Of a stretch of 64,000 nucleotides of DNA, positions 30,350 to 41,229 are shown piece after piece. The DNA comes from Mariannaea sp. PMI_226 (taxonomy: Eukaryota > Ascomycota > Sordariomycetes > Hypocreales > Nectriaceae), in assembly GCA_024336345.1 (NCBI GenBank), contig JANFOG010000007.1:992001-1056000 (forward strand). The letters are read 5' to 3'. The first letter of the stretch is position 1. Each line of letters begins with the position of its first letter. A model generated the notes under the pieces. It saw only the letters and a list, made by a program, of their open reading frames with translations. It searched no databases and had not been told where the DNA came from. A program made the position numbers and the translations under genes.

Positions 30350-33214
30350 ATGGCCAGAACCAAGCAAACAGCGCGCAAGATCCGTCGCGCTCCCGCTCCC
30401 CCTGCGCCAACCACTCATCGCGCTCGTGACAATGACCCGACCTTCCTTGCTTTGCAAAAAGAGGCAGAACGCTATGAACGTATTCTAGCCGATCGTCGGC
30501 GAACAGCCGCTAAATGGCGCCCCAAGATCCCTCAAGTCCGCAAGGTCAACTTTGAAAACTTCAAGAACCGCTTCCAGGACATCGACGATCCTGACTATGC
30601 TATTGAAGTCTTGATGGCTGGATCAGGAGTTCAGTCTCAGATCCGACGTGAGCAGGGCTGCCGTCGGCGAGAGGAGCTTGCCCGTATTCGCCAGAGCTAT
30701 CTCAACCTGCGAGACAACACTCTCGCTCGCCAAAGAAAGCCTACCGTCTATGAGAAGACAAAAAGAGAGAAGAGAGGCGAGATTCTAGGGTCTTCTGATA
30801 CTGAGATCCAGCGCATTCGTATCCAGTCACAGCCTGTCCTTGGACATTTGACGTCGTTGCTCAATGACGTGGACCAGAGGTCAACACCTCGCACCTTTGT
30901 CAAACCTTTCAAGGCCTTGGTCTACTTCCAACCCAAAATGAAAGAGATTCTAGCAACACTGGAGGAGAAGTGGTCTGATGTCGAGGAGTTCAGTAGTGAT
31001 GAGCCAGAGATTATCGAGGAAGTGGGAAGTGATGTACCCAGCGTGGAGGAGAACAAAAGGGACTCCGGAACGTCAGATGATGACGACGACACTGAGTCCA
31101 TCCAATCGGTCGATTCAAATGCCGACGAAGACTTCGACAGTCTCATGGATAGCCCTGAAGCCCTGAGAGACATGCGATGTTATGTCAACTTTATCGATGA
31201 GGAGGTCATGCCTCTGTACAGCCGATTTGACGGCAGCGACGCCGACAAAGTCAAGTTCGACGACCTTTGGTCCCTCTTCCGCGTCGGTGACCTCATCTAT
31301 ATGCCTGCGTCAGGTGAAGTTGGCGGGAGATACCACGAAGTCTGGCGTATTTATCGGGTGAAAGCCCCTGAGCCACAGGCAGCGTACCCCGCGGCTGGCT
31401 GGGAATTCTTTGCCGACGAGCTGCAGCAGCCTGAAGACTCTGCATTCAAAATCTCGGCTTACTATATTGACCATGACGGCACATCCTTCGGTGCAGTGCG
31501 ACGCAGGTTTGAGATCGAGGCCTTTGTTGGCGAGAGGCAGATCAACTCTCTAGAAGTGTTCCCAATCCGATATCAGCCTGACCATGAGAAACTGCTTGGA
31601 TCGCTTAAAGACCAGGGTCGCAATTTCAACAAGTATCTGGAGGACCGACATCAGCAATACAGCGCTTGGACACTGACTCGAAATCCTCCGTCCTTACGGA
31701 CTGCTCCTGAAAATGAGATATTGGACAACCAGGACTACGAAAAGATGCGTCATCCTGAGTTTGTCGAGAGCGACGTCATGGTTGACCTGACAGAGGCATA
31801 CCAAAAGATGCCGGATTGGCGCCCCAGATTCCATGAGTTGCCAGTCAACAAATCCATGAGATGCGAGGTCGAGGACGACGACATGCCCATCCAGCATTGG
31901 TTCAATGGTACTCGCCAGTCCCTCGCATACTCTCAGAGAGAGATTGTTCAAAAGGCCGATGGTGTCGAGATCCGCCAACGCCGCGAGAATCTGAACGTAG
32001 ACTCGTTCCTACGTAACCGTGTGAATGGGAATCGTACCTTCGAAACCAACCCTAATGCGTTGGACCTTCGCGACGAGGACCTTGTCTTACTTCCCAAGAG
32101 AATGTTTGCGTATGCGTTGAGAGAACGACGCTTCTTGCCTATCGACCTGAATCTCCTCAAACCCGTGCGCCGGGAGCCGGGAGTATTTGAGAACCTCAGG
32201 ATTCAGAACGACTACAAGGATGTTGTTCGCGGTCTGGTCATGTCGCATTTCCAGAAGAAGGTCCTTGAGCGTCGCTATGCAGACGCCTCTGCAGAAGGGC
32301 CGTCGCAGGATCTGATCCAGGGCAAAGGTCGCGGTTTGGTTGTCCTACTTCACGGCGTTCCCGGTGTTGGAAAGACAGCAACGGCCGAGGCTGTGGCCAT
32401 GGAGAACAAGAAGCCTCTCTTTGTCATCACCTGTGGTGATCTCGGCTTGACACCGCACGAGGTCGAGTCGTCACTCAAGAATGTCTTCCGGCTGGCGCAT
32501 CTCTGGGATTGCGTGTTGTTGTTGGACGAGGCTGATGTGTTCCTCTCCCAGCGTTCCAAGTTCGACATGAAGCGGAATGCCCTCGTGTCCGTGTTCCTGA
32601 GAGTGTTGGAGTACTACAACGGTCTGCTGTTCCTTACAACGAATCGAGTTGGCACCATCGACGAGGCTTTCAAGTCGCGTATTCACTTGTCGCTGTACTA
32701 CGTAAGTAAAATTTTCATTTGCTATTTCCATTGCAGTAGTTCGCAATATGTCGTATTTGGTTCAAGAAGCTTACTAGTTATGTAGCCACCCCTGGATAAG
32801 ACGCAGACACGGGACATCTTCCGCCTCAACATCGTGAAACTCAAGGAGATTGAGGCTGAACGACATAGGATGACGGGCGAGCCAGCCCTCGTCATCAAGG
32901 AAGCTGAGATTCTCAACTTCGCCACCAAACACTACGAAGAGCTTGCTCGATCTACAGGGTGCTGGAACGGGCGACAGATCCGAAGTGCCTTCCAGATCGC
33001 GTCAAGCCTCGCTTTGCACAACTACACCAAGTCAGCTGACTCAGCCCGGAGTCGAGGACAGCTGCCGCCTGCAGCACCGGTTCTGGATCATACTCTGTTC
33101 GAAAAGGTGCAGATGTCGACGCAGAGCTTCGATAAGCACATGAAGAAGGAGGCAGGTAACTTTGACACGGAGCTGCCGCTCCGAGGGACTTTTCATCAAG
33201 AGCGTTACGAGTAG
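30350..33214 (+). CDS. AAA+ ATPase (DUF7025-type) with histone H3-identical N-terminus
   Basis: Two exons (30350-32701, 32786-33214) give 926 residues. The N-terminus MARTKQTARK is identical to histone H3 through K9 (mature numbering); residue 11 on is unlike H3 (IRRAPAPPAP). Next come a basic, partly coiled region (31-145) with the NLS-like cluster RQRKPTVYEKTKREKRGE (127-144) and an acidic tract (about 205-270, with DDDDD at 243-247). About 300-410 matches the beta-rich DUF7025 domain of fungal AAA proteins (LWSLFRVGDLIY; ISAYYIDHDGTSFGAV; FEIEAFVGERQINSL). The AAA core has Walker A GVPGVGKT (669-676), Walker B LLLDEAD (Asp726, Glu727), sensor-1 TTN (763-765), an SR finger (776-777) and the lid NGRQIRSAFQIA. 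It should be an active ATPase. The family function is unknown; a nuclear, chromatin-linked role is inferred from the N-terminal half. Confidence 0.92.
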
Positions 33215-34222
33215 GGGACGATGGTCAGCATAATTAGCTCGGCTCGTATTGCTTCCTGGTTGCCTAAATGTAAATTCAGATCTAACTCCTCGCCATTTGC
33301 TTCGTTTACACTTAATTGAAATGCTCTTTACGCCTATTCCGCGCGTATTTGGCATTGTAATTAACTCAGACAAACTATGTACATGATAGAACTTCGGAGT
33401 AGTGGTCGATTTGGCCGGTTTCATCCTAGCACTAAATTTCTGTCTCAAAACTCGGTATCCTGGCCCCGAATATTGGCAAAGGCTCGGTAAATTCGGTACT
33501 ATATACCGAACCATTTCAATCCGGGAGTTCTAGCTCGTGAATCTTCAATCACCATCCATGTCAAAAACTGCAGCTGGGTCAAGGAGATCAGTAACTAGGA
33601 CAATTTGCTATCATGTATGGAGTATACCGGCACATGGAATCAAGGATCAGATCGATTAACCAGGTTAAGTAAAATAACTATGAGTAGGGCCGGGTAGCTC
33701 TTTAGCTTGGAGAGAATTTCACCCTAAAAGCTGGCCCACTGCGATCTCGATACCATAATGGGATGTTATTCCTTCTTTAGGAATGGCGTAGAGCCCCTGG
33801 TCTCGCTCAAAAACTTGGAGCTGCGGGTAGTATTGGCCTCCGTGGCGCAGGGTCCGGCATTGCCGCCCCGAGAAAAACTCCGGACTACCCAAGTCAAGAG
33901 AGGATTAAGGATCAGTTCAACAGTAAAACAAGCTCAAGCGCTTCGTTCATAGCGTATGATAAACTAGGAAATCCACTGTGACTGGTCCTATTTTGTCTAT
34001 AATGGGCCTCCAACATATTCCTCTCGTCGTCAGATTGTGATATCAAAATTATTATAGTGCCTTTTATCAGCTGCGTGAGAAGGAGCACAGGTATGAGGAG
34101 AAGGACTAAATGAGACAACTTGATGTCTAATAATAGGTTTTATATATGAATAATACGAGATTGATATTTATTACAACTGTGCAGACTAAGAAGAGTGTTC
34201 ATTTCTCCTTGAGTCGCGCACC
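33215..34222. other. Intergenic, convergent 3' ends
   Basis: About 1 kb between the ends of the ATPase gene and the minus-strand sugar transporter gene. AT-rich; nothing recognisable. Confidence 0.4.
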
Positions 34223-35994
34223 TTATGCGCTCACGTGAACGACTCTACCCACTCCATCCACTTCCAGTTTGTGCTTCTTCGTACTCTCCTTTCTGGGGTT
34301 TGGTGCCTCGAACACCTCGGTAAGTTCCTCAAGCGTCTTTCCTGCAGTCTCGACGAAGAAGAAGTAGATAATCACCATCTCAATGGCGATCCAAGCAATG
34401 TAGATGATGTACAACTTCCACTGCAGGACTCGGATACCCTCACTGATACCCCAGGTGTTGACAACCAGGGCAATGTTGAGGAACAGAAAGTTGAGACCGG
34501 ATCCCTTAGCTCGGGTTCGGTTCTCAAGGCACTCCACAGCGTAAAGAGTCTGGAGTGGCGTGAAGCCCCATGCGAAGCAGATGCCGAAGATGTAGATAGC
34601 AACGATGACTCCGTAGGCCAGGTTCGGGTGATTGGAAGTCTGAGCTGTAAAGGCAGTAAGAAAGATGTATGAGATCAGGCCACCTAGCAAACCCCAGAGC
34701 ATCATGGGCCTTCGTCCAAGCTTATCAAGCTGGGAGGCACCGACAACGGCTCCGATCATCGAAAAGATGGGGTTGATGGCATTGATAAGAAGCTGTGTGT
34801 TGGTGCTCTTAATACCTGCGGACTTGATCATCTCAGGCAAAAAGTAAGAGACAACGTTGTTTCCTGACCACTGTCCAAAGAATGACATGCCAATAACCAT
34901 CGCCAAACGGTAACGAGCAGCCCGTGTGTTGACCAGCTCTCGGTAGTCCCACCATGCATTCTCGGATTTGTACAGCTGGTTCTGGGCAATAATCTCTCGG
35001 TACTGAAGCTGCACAATGGGGTGGTCGGGGTTGCCGTCACCATGGTACTTGGCAAGTACACCCAGGGCTTCTTCAGTCCGGTCCTGGGAAATGAGCCAAC
35101 GGGGAGACTCTGGGAAGAACATAATCACCAGCATAGCGATAGTGGGCATGCCAGCCTGGACAATGGTAGGAACTCTCCAAGCCCAAGAAGTTTCGAAGTG
35201 CAGGTTGGAGCCATAGGTGGCCCAACCGGCAACAATGTTACCAAGCCACCAGAGGTTGTTGTACCTGAATACGGGGTTAGCTTAACTGTTCTCTGTCTAT
35301 TTTCTGTCCTTTTATTTTCTTTCTCTTTTTCTCGGGCACTTACATTCCGGCCATGAAACCACGATAGGCTGGGTGAGCAAGTTCTACGGTGTAGGCTGGT
35401 CCAGCTGCAGATGCAATAGAGGCTCCGAAGCCAAGGACAAATCTTCCCGCAATGAACTGCCCCAAGCTATTGGAGGTAGCCTGAATCACGGTACCAACAT
35501 CGACAAGAAGGCAGCCAATGAAAATGCACCATCGTCGACCAAAGCCATCGGCCAACAAACCACAGAAAGGAAACGCAGCAATTTGTCCAAGGTTGTAGAT
35601 GATGAAGACAATTCCAGTAGAGGATCCCGCTCCATCGAGACCGAATGAGTCTTGGTAGGGCTTCATGGCGTTGATAGATCCCATCAAACTGCTGTCTGTA
35701 AACTGTTAGATCAAATCGACCTTTTTTTTTCCTTTTCTCTCCAAAAAAAAATTACAATCGGTACATACCATAACCGTTCATGGTCGAGACCAAGTAGCCC
35801 AATCCCATGATGAGATACAACTTCATCATGTTCTTGGACCACGGGTTTGGCTTCTGTTCCGCAACGGCTGCAGCCAGCGCGATAGAGGCAGCATTGACCT
35901 CCTGGGTTTCAAGGTGAGATGCATTGTCCTTTTCGATGGACTTCTCGCGAGCGAGGTTGCTCTCCGCTGGCGGATGTCCGTCCTCAGCCGCCAT
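34223..35994 (-). CDS. MFS sugar transporter (lactose-permease/hexose-transporter-like)
   Basis: Three exons (35994-35769, 35695-35344, 35264-34223) give 539 residues. A hydrophilic N-terminus of about 55 residues precedes 12 membrane spans. Sugar_tr signatures: GYDSSLMGSINAM after TM1, ADGFGRRWCIFIG (loop 2-3), GRFVLGFGASIASAAGPAYTVELA, a PESPRWL motif ending the first half, LDKLGRRPMM (loop 8-9) and FVETAGKTLEELTEVFEAP at the C-terminal end. This set is typical of fungal disaccharide and hexose permeases of the plasma membrane, using proton symport. The exact sugar is not readable. The start at 35994 follows a long leader; an in-frame extension upstream looks like 5' UTR. A repeated TGGGGTAACA lies in the promoter. 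Confidence 0.93.
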
Positions 35995-37675
35995 GATGAA
36001 AAAATTTTTCAGGCCTGGTGTGTGGGTATGTGCCTTTGTGAATAGTGAGAGGCGGACAAGGAGCAGTTGAATCAAAAACGATGGAGAAAGATGTCTTCTT
36101 ATACGAAAATCATGGAGTAGAGCACGTAGTGGATAACAGAACCACAACCACGGCCATGCTTCCTCTTCAACGACTCATCTAGCGCCACCAAGCCATGCTT
36201 CACGATTCGTAGCTGCGTGTCTCTAGGAACGCGATCGCCATGCCCCACAAGACGTTGTCCTTTGGTCAAAAGTTCCATCCACACAAAGTCTGCATCGAGT
36301 CAGGGGCCCCTTGGGGTAACAGCAGTATGGGGAGAATGTGTGGGGTAACAATGAAAAACTGCCGTCCCTCTTTGCTAAATTCTTGGCTTTGTCCTCACCA
36401 ACGCCCCAGGAGCCATGTGCCGTGTAGGCCGTGGAGTCCCTTCTTCTTAGTGCAATTAGTTTGGCGGATCAAGTATTTACGGCGGTAATACATACCAAGC
36501 CCGAGGTAGTTAGCCTCGACATCTCGTGGGTATCGTGAACAACAGCGAAGTCGCCATCAATAAGTGAATGCGTTTTGGCTGCAAGATAAAACGATATCAA
36601 AAATGACACAGCAAAGATGATTCATTTCGAGGATTATGCGTTGGAGGGCTTCATCAACCTCCTCCTCTGATACCGGGGGTAGCCATTACAGTATCCCCAT
36701 CCTTTACGGAGTTCGTTTGTAACTTGAGCTACCAGCCAGGAACTAGCTTGCTTTTAGGAATAGTCTAAAAGAGGTAATCCGCTCTCTCCCCATGGGATAC
36801 GAGCCAGGGTGCAACGTCCCCCGGCCGGCCCGTAACGGACCGGAGTTCCAATTGCAGCACCACACCAATTCCAATTACAAGGTCCACCAACGCCACCACA
36901 TTCATTAAAGATACATCAAGGCTTGATTTCAACGTTTGAGCAGCCAACAAGATGTTGTGCTTTAGCTGTCTTCCCCATGGGAAAAGGGTGGCTAACCAGA
37001 AACAGCTTAAATTTCGTTTTTTCTTGGGCCGTCCCAAGTAATTTGGCTTTTGCATACCAGAACCGTGGTAACATTCAGTTACCGTTGTCAAACCAACTAG
37101 CCCAGCCCCTTCTTCCTTCACCACAGGATGACAGCGTATATGTGAGAATGGATCCATAACTCTTGACACTTCTTCTACACGGAGCGCTTTAGTGAGGTGT
37201 TCTAGACCTTCAGGTAAATATTCCATCGGCTCCGGCGCTCCGGTGCTCCCATCTTCAGCCGCAACTACTCATCTGTGTTCAGGGGGTTGTCTTGAACCCC
37301 TCCGCATTGTCAAAGAACGCGTGTACCTTACACGAGCTGGCCCAGAACAATCTGACAAGTTTGTCTCGTGCAGTCCAAGATTTGGGCAGGCTTACGTAGA
37401 AATCTACTCTAATTACAGGTTCCCGTTTTCAGTTCCGATAATCCTTTGGTCCTTTCGGGCCCAAATGCGAGTGTCAGCTGACAAGGTAGTCATGTCATTT
37501 GAATCTCGATGCCTTTCCTGGCCTATGTTCATGAGGTTTGGCTAGAAATCACATGGACAGTTTTTGTTATTTGAGAAAGGTAGTAATCATCTGACAAGAG
37601 TATACGGACACTTGTTCCTTGGCCGATGGATAGGTGACAGAGTGCATCACGGAATTCTTCACTGCTTCTCCTCCC
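35995..37675. other. Promoter of the sugar transporter gene
   Basis: About 1.7 kb between the ADH stop and the transporter start. It contains TGGGGTAACA twice (36312-36321 and 36341-36350), the second forming GTGGGG (36340-36345), which fits the CreA/Cre1 consensus SYGGRG. The rest shows no gene. Confidence 0.4.
36312..36350. promoter_or_regulatory. Direct repeat TGGGGTAACA x2, possible carbon-catabolite site
   Basis: Two identical 10-mers 29 bp apart, starting about 320 bp upstream of the transporter ATG. The second copy makes one SYGGRG match (GTGGGG). Carbon repression of sugar permeases is known for fungi; its operation here is inference. Confidence 0.3.
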
Positions 37676-39026
37676 TCAGTCCCAGTGAATGATGGGTTTC
37701 ACAACCTGTATCCATTGTCGTTAGCACAGGACTGGCAGGTTCACTTGCATATCCTTCTCTGCGGGGGTTGAGGATAACCAACCTTGCCTTCACGTAGATC
37801 ATTCAATGCAGTGTCAAAGTCTTTGACAGAATATACCTTGCAGAGCCTCTCAACCGGGAAGTGTCCTTGCCGATGGAGCTCTATCAATTCAGGAATAAAC
37901 TAATATGTTTGTTAGATATGACGTTTAGCAAGGATTAAAAGATTGGAAACCACACACTAACCTTTTGAGGGTAGGACCCTCCTTCAACAACGCCAATGTA
38001 GCGCTTGTTCTCCAACAAGAATGTCTGCGGTTCAATCCGGATGACACTAATCGGAGGTGGAACTCCCACAGACGTCGCAGTGCCGCTCGGCGCGATGCAC
38101 CCGAACAGTGACTCGATTACAGGCAGCCGACCAGTGCAGTCAATGGCGAAATCGGCGCCTCCGTCGGTGATGCGTCTAATAGTTTCTTCGATTCCCTCCG
38201 TGCCACAGTCGTTCGGATTCACCGTATGCGTGGCACCAAATTCCTTTGCAAGTGCAAGCTTCTCATCCACCACGTCGACAGCGACAAGCTGCCTCACTCC
38301 TAGGTAAGCGGCTGCCATCAAGGCCGCTGTCCCCACGCTTCCAACCCCAAATATTACTACGGATTGAGACTTGGATGGCTTGAGCACGTTCAGTACTGTC
38401 CCGGCCCCAGTCTGGAAGCCGCAGCCAAGCGGGGCAAAGTAAGGCAGAGTCTCCGGGTAAGGACTCTTGACCACGCTTCTCTCAGCGACAACCGACAAGC
38501 GGGAAAAGGAGGATTGACCAAAGCATTGGCTACGAACCGATGTTCCATCCTCATATCTCGCTGGGGTAGAGCCATCTGAGACACGAACAGAGCCGACATT
38601 CACTTGGAGCTGGAGGTGACAGAAGGAGGGGTTATCAGCAAGACACTGTTTACACTTGCCACAGATATTGAAGGATAGGAGGACATGGTCTCCGACTTTG
38701 AGAGACTTGTCCTTGACATCAGCTCCCAAGGCCCGGATGATTCCTGCACCCTCGTGGCCGAAGATGGCTGGATACTCGACGCCAGGAAGCAAGCCATTTT
38801 GAAGAAGTACATCCTAATTCGTGTCAATTACAACTGAGTGAGCGCTTGGCCGGGTCTCCGACAGATAGGTGGCATGACGCACTGTGTGACAAATGCCTGA
38901 GTATTTCATCTCAACGAGAAGTTCATCGGGACGAACTTCATCAAGAATGACAGTTTTCATCTCGAAATTGTCACCTGGTTTCTGAATTACCAGAGCCTCG
39001 GTGTAGATATTTGTCGTACTGGCCAT
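37676..39026 (-). CDS. Zinc-dependent alcohol dehydrogenase (aryl/benzyl-alcohol type)
   Basis: Four exons (39026-38883, 38813-37962, 37899-37783, 37705-37676) give 380 residues, a normal MDR length. Catalytic zinc ligands are Cys46 (GICHTD), His68-Glu69 (GHEGAG) and Cys179 (LGCGFQTGAG). Structural zinc cysteines are 99, 102, 105 and 113 (NICGKCKQCLADNPSFC). The NAD(P) fold motif is GVGSVG (204-209), with an acidic residue (AVDVVDEK) at the end of beta-2, so NAD is the likely cofactor. The sequence resembles bacterial-type aryl-alcohol dehydrogenases, which interconvert benzyl-type alcohols and aldehydes. The last exon codes for only nine residues (VVKPIIHWD). It is probably cytosolic. Confidence 0.92.
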
Positions 39027-40104
39027 ATTGAAGGGATATTGAGCTCACACAGTTTGTATGATTGAAGATGGAGAGTGTGGTAGCAAAGTTTCGTGAAGTC
39101 CAAAGACAGGGCAATGACTTCTTAAGCATTCCAAGTTTTGGACCAGTCCATGGAGCACACAAAAAAAACACGTCGTCTTGTTGGTTCTCCCTCTTTCCAT
39201 CCTGGCGTACTTCGTACAGCTGCGGATAATCGTGCCACGGAGGAATCGTATCTTATCATAACATCTTGGAAGTGCTACATAGCATTGACGACATGATTCG
39301 TGCCTGGAGTTCAGGGTTTTAAAAAAGCATGATGATACGTTGGTGAGCGGGGTTTAGCGTGGGGAATTGCGAGATGATCGCTTCGGCATGATGCCATTCG
39401 GGCAGCGGACAGCGGGCGCGGGGAATCTGGGGTATGTATCTAGGGTGAGTGGAACAGGATGGATTGCAGCCGGACATTTTGTTTGTCATATATGTCTTGC
39501 ATGTATGGTCCGGGTTGGCAAGGACGAAAGGAAGCTCAAATTCAGGCACAGCAGAATCCATATATTTCTATTCCGATACCAAAGCTCCCGTCTCACTAAG
39601 CTGTACTCGGTACTACTGCTGGGCTGATGATGAAGTCAGAAGGGCCCATATCTTGGACCGCACGGTGTGTCCTCCAGGATGTGTACTACCAACAACGGCC
39701 ATCGACCGCAGGTAATATTTGTGTATGAACCACCTCAGCTGATTCAATCACGATTATAAAGGGAAGTTTCCATGAATCAATAGCTAATCTAAGGAGAGGT
39801 GTAACGGAGGCTAGATTATCGCTTTTGGTAAAGGGCAAACTAAATATAGAATAGTAGAGCGATCTCCAGCACATTGGAATTATTTCTATATGACTTTACA
39901 ATGCCCATCAACATGTCCCATCTGCATCACAGATTGTTTGGTGCAAGAAATAGATCCGCTGCAGACAACTACACAAAAGAGCCGGTGGCATCGCTCAATG
40001 GGCGAACATAACGACCAAATCTCGTACACGTAACTTACGTCACAGAGGTATCGTTCAACGGAGCATCATCAATTACACACTTGTAGCCACTGCATCTTAA
40101 ATGC
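39027..40104. other. Promoter of the ADH gene
   Basis: About 1.1 kb. No conserved element is evident and no gene is supported; short frames on both strands are chance. Confidence 0.4.
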
Positions 40105-41229
40105 TTAAATTGATGGTGAGCGTTCCCGTAGCTGTGGTAGAGGAATCCCTAACTGCTTATTGATTCGGAATATCTCATCAGCAAGTTCAGGATAGTCAAG
40201 ATCTGACATTGGCCGTCTTTCCATAGCTCTCCTCTCCTCCTTTGTAATTGGTTTGCGTTCCCAGATGTCTCGATAAATGCCATGGTGAGTGATGGCATAC
40301 TCTGCGTCAACGCGAGTTCGGTTTTGCGCGTCACTTAAAATGGGCAACGGGTTGGGTGCTGGAGGGGGAGAATCCGTCTCGGCGAGCAGGAAGCTAAAGA
40401 GTGCCTCTTGTTGATCGTCACGAAGTTGATAGACGCGATCAGTTTGGCGGCGGCGGCAGGAGTGAAAATAGATGTTGGGTACGTGCATGTTTACCGGGTC
40501 TTCGGCCTGGCGATCAAAAACTGCTACGCCTCCAAGGACACGATCTTCAGCCCAGTACCCAACTATATCGGCAACGCCCTCGGGGTAAACGTCTGCGTCA
40601 AGGTAGGCGTGGTGATTGAAGAGAGTCGGTCGTGGCGGCACATCAACGAGGTCCTCCGCAGGCGGCATTTTCCAGTTGGTAAAACGGTCGATATCTCCTT
40701 GGTGCAATCGAAACTGAAGCTTAAATAACAGAACTCCGATTTGGTGAAGAGTCACTGCCACCAGCTCGACCAAACGCACATTAAAGGTCTTAGAACCTAA
40801 CTTGGCACGTTGGTAATTTCTAATAGCCTGAGGCGCATCAATATCGAAAATATCGAAAAAAGTTAGGAGAGCAGAAATGGCATACTTTTGGATAAACAAT
40901 AGGATTTCCGAATTCCAGTGTTCATAGTACTCCCGGGCTTTCTCTATGGCACCAGGGCATAGCTCCTCGTGTTCCGAGTCAATGGGATGCTCACCAAAGA
41001 CGCCGGGGTACCTACGGTCCCAGGAAACCTCACCAGTGGGGAGTCCATGTATTATTTGAGCATATGTGAATTGCGCGAGCTCGGTAGACAAAATATTCTT
41101 GATGGCGCGATCTAGAATGTGGCGGTGGTGCTCTGAATGAATATTCTGGAATGGCACACGTTGGTCATATGCCGCACGCGCTACAACCCTTAACTTCTCG
41201 GTATGAAGTTGTAGCTCCTCGGGGTCCAT
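40105..41229 (-). CDS. Unrecognised protein, 374 residues
   Basis: Intronless. I do not recognise the family. The chain is hydrophilic and rich in His, Tyr and Asp/Glu in its N-terminal third (IHSEHHRHILDRAIKNIL). It then has a helical hydrophobic stretch (ILLFIQKYAISALLTFFDIF; LVELVAVTLHQIGVLLFKLQF) too polar at its edges for a confident membrane call. A Pro-rich segment (ETDSPPPAPNPLPIL) and a charged C-terminus (WERKPITKEERRAMERRPM) follow. There is no signal peptide, nucleotide-binding motif or zinc motif. The long uninterrupted frame with a clear ATG makes it a real gene. Neighbours give no clue: it sits between an ADH and a lipoxygenase gene. Confidence 0.72.
   Translation of the reverse strand: MDPEELQLHTEKLRVVARAAYDQRVPFQNIHSEHHRHILDRAIKNILSTELAQFTYAQIIHGLPTGEVSWDRRYPGVFGEHPIDSEHEELCPGAIEKAREYYEHWNSEILLFIQKYAISALLTFFDIFDIDAPQAIRNYQRAKLGSKTFNVRLVELVAVTLHQIGVLLFKLQFRLHQGDIDRFTNWKMPPAEDLVDVPPRPTLFNHHAYLDADVYPEGVADIVGYWAEDRVLGGVAVFDRQAEDPVNMHVPNIYFHSCRRRQTDRVYQLRDDQQEALFSFLLAETDSPPPAPNPLPILSDAQNRTRVDAEYAITHHGIYRDIWERKPITKEERRAMERRPMSDLDYPELADEIFRINKQLGIPLPQLRERSPSI

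Noticed and set aside
30350..30379. Idea that the H3-like start is a misassembled histone H3 gene fragment
   Set aside because: The frame continues without interruption into the ATPase. The identity stops at residue 10 and no further H3 sequence is present on either strand nearby.
35995..36147. In-frame N-terminal extension of the sugar transporter
   Set aside because: The extra residues look like translated leader. The ATG at 35994 gives the normal polar N-terminus of the family.
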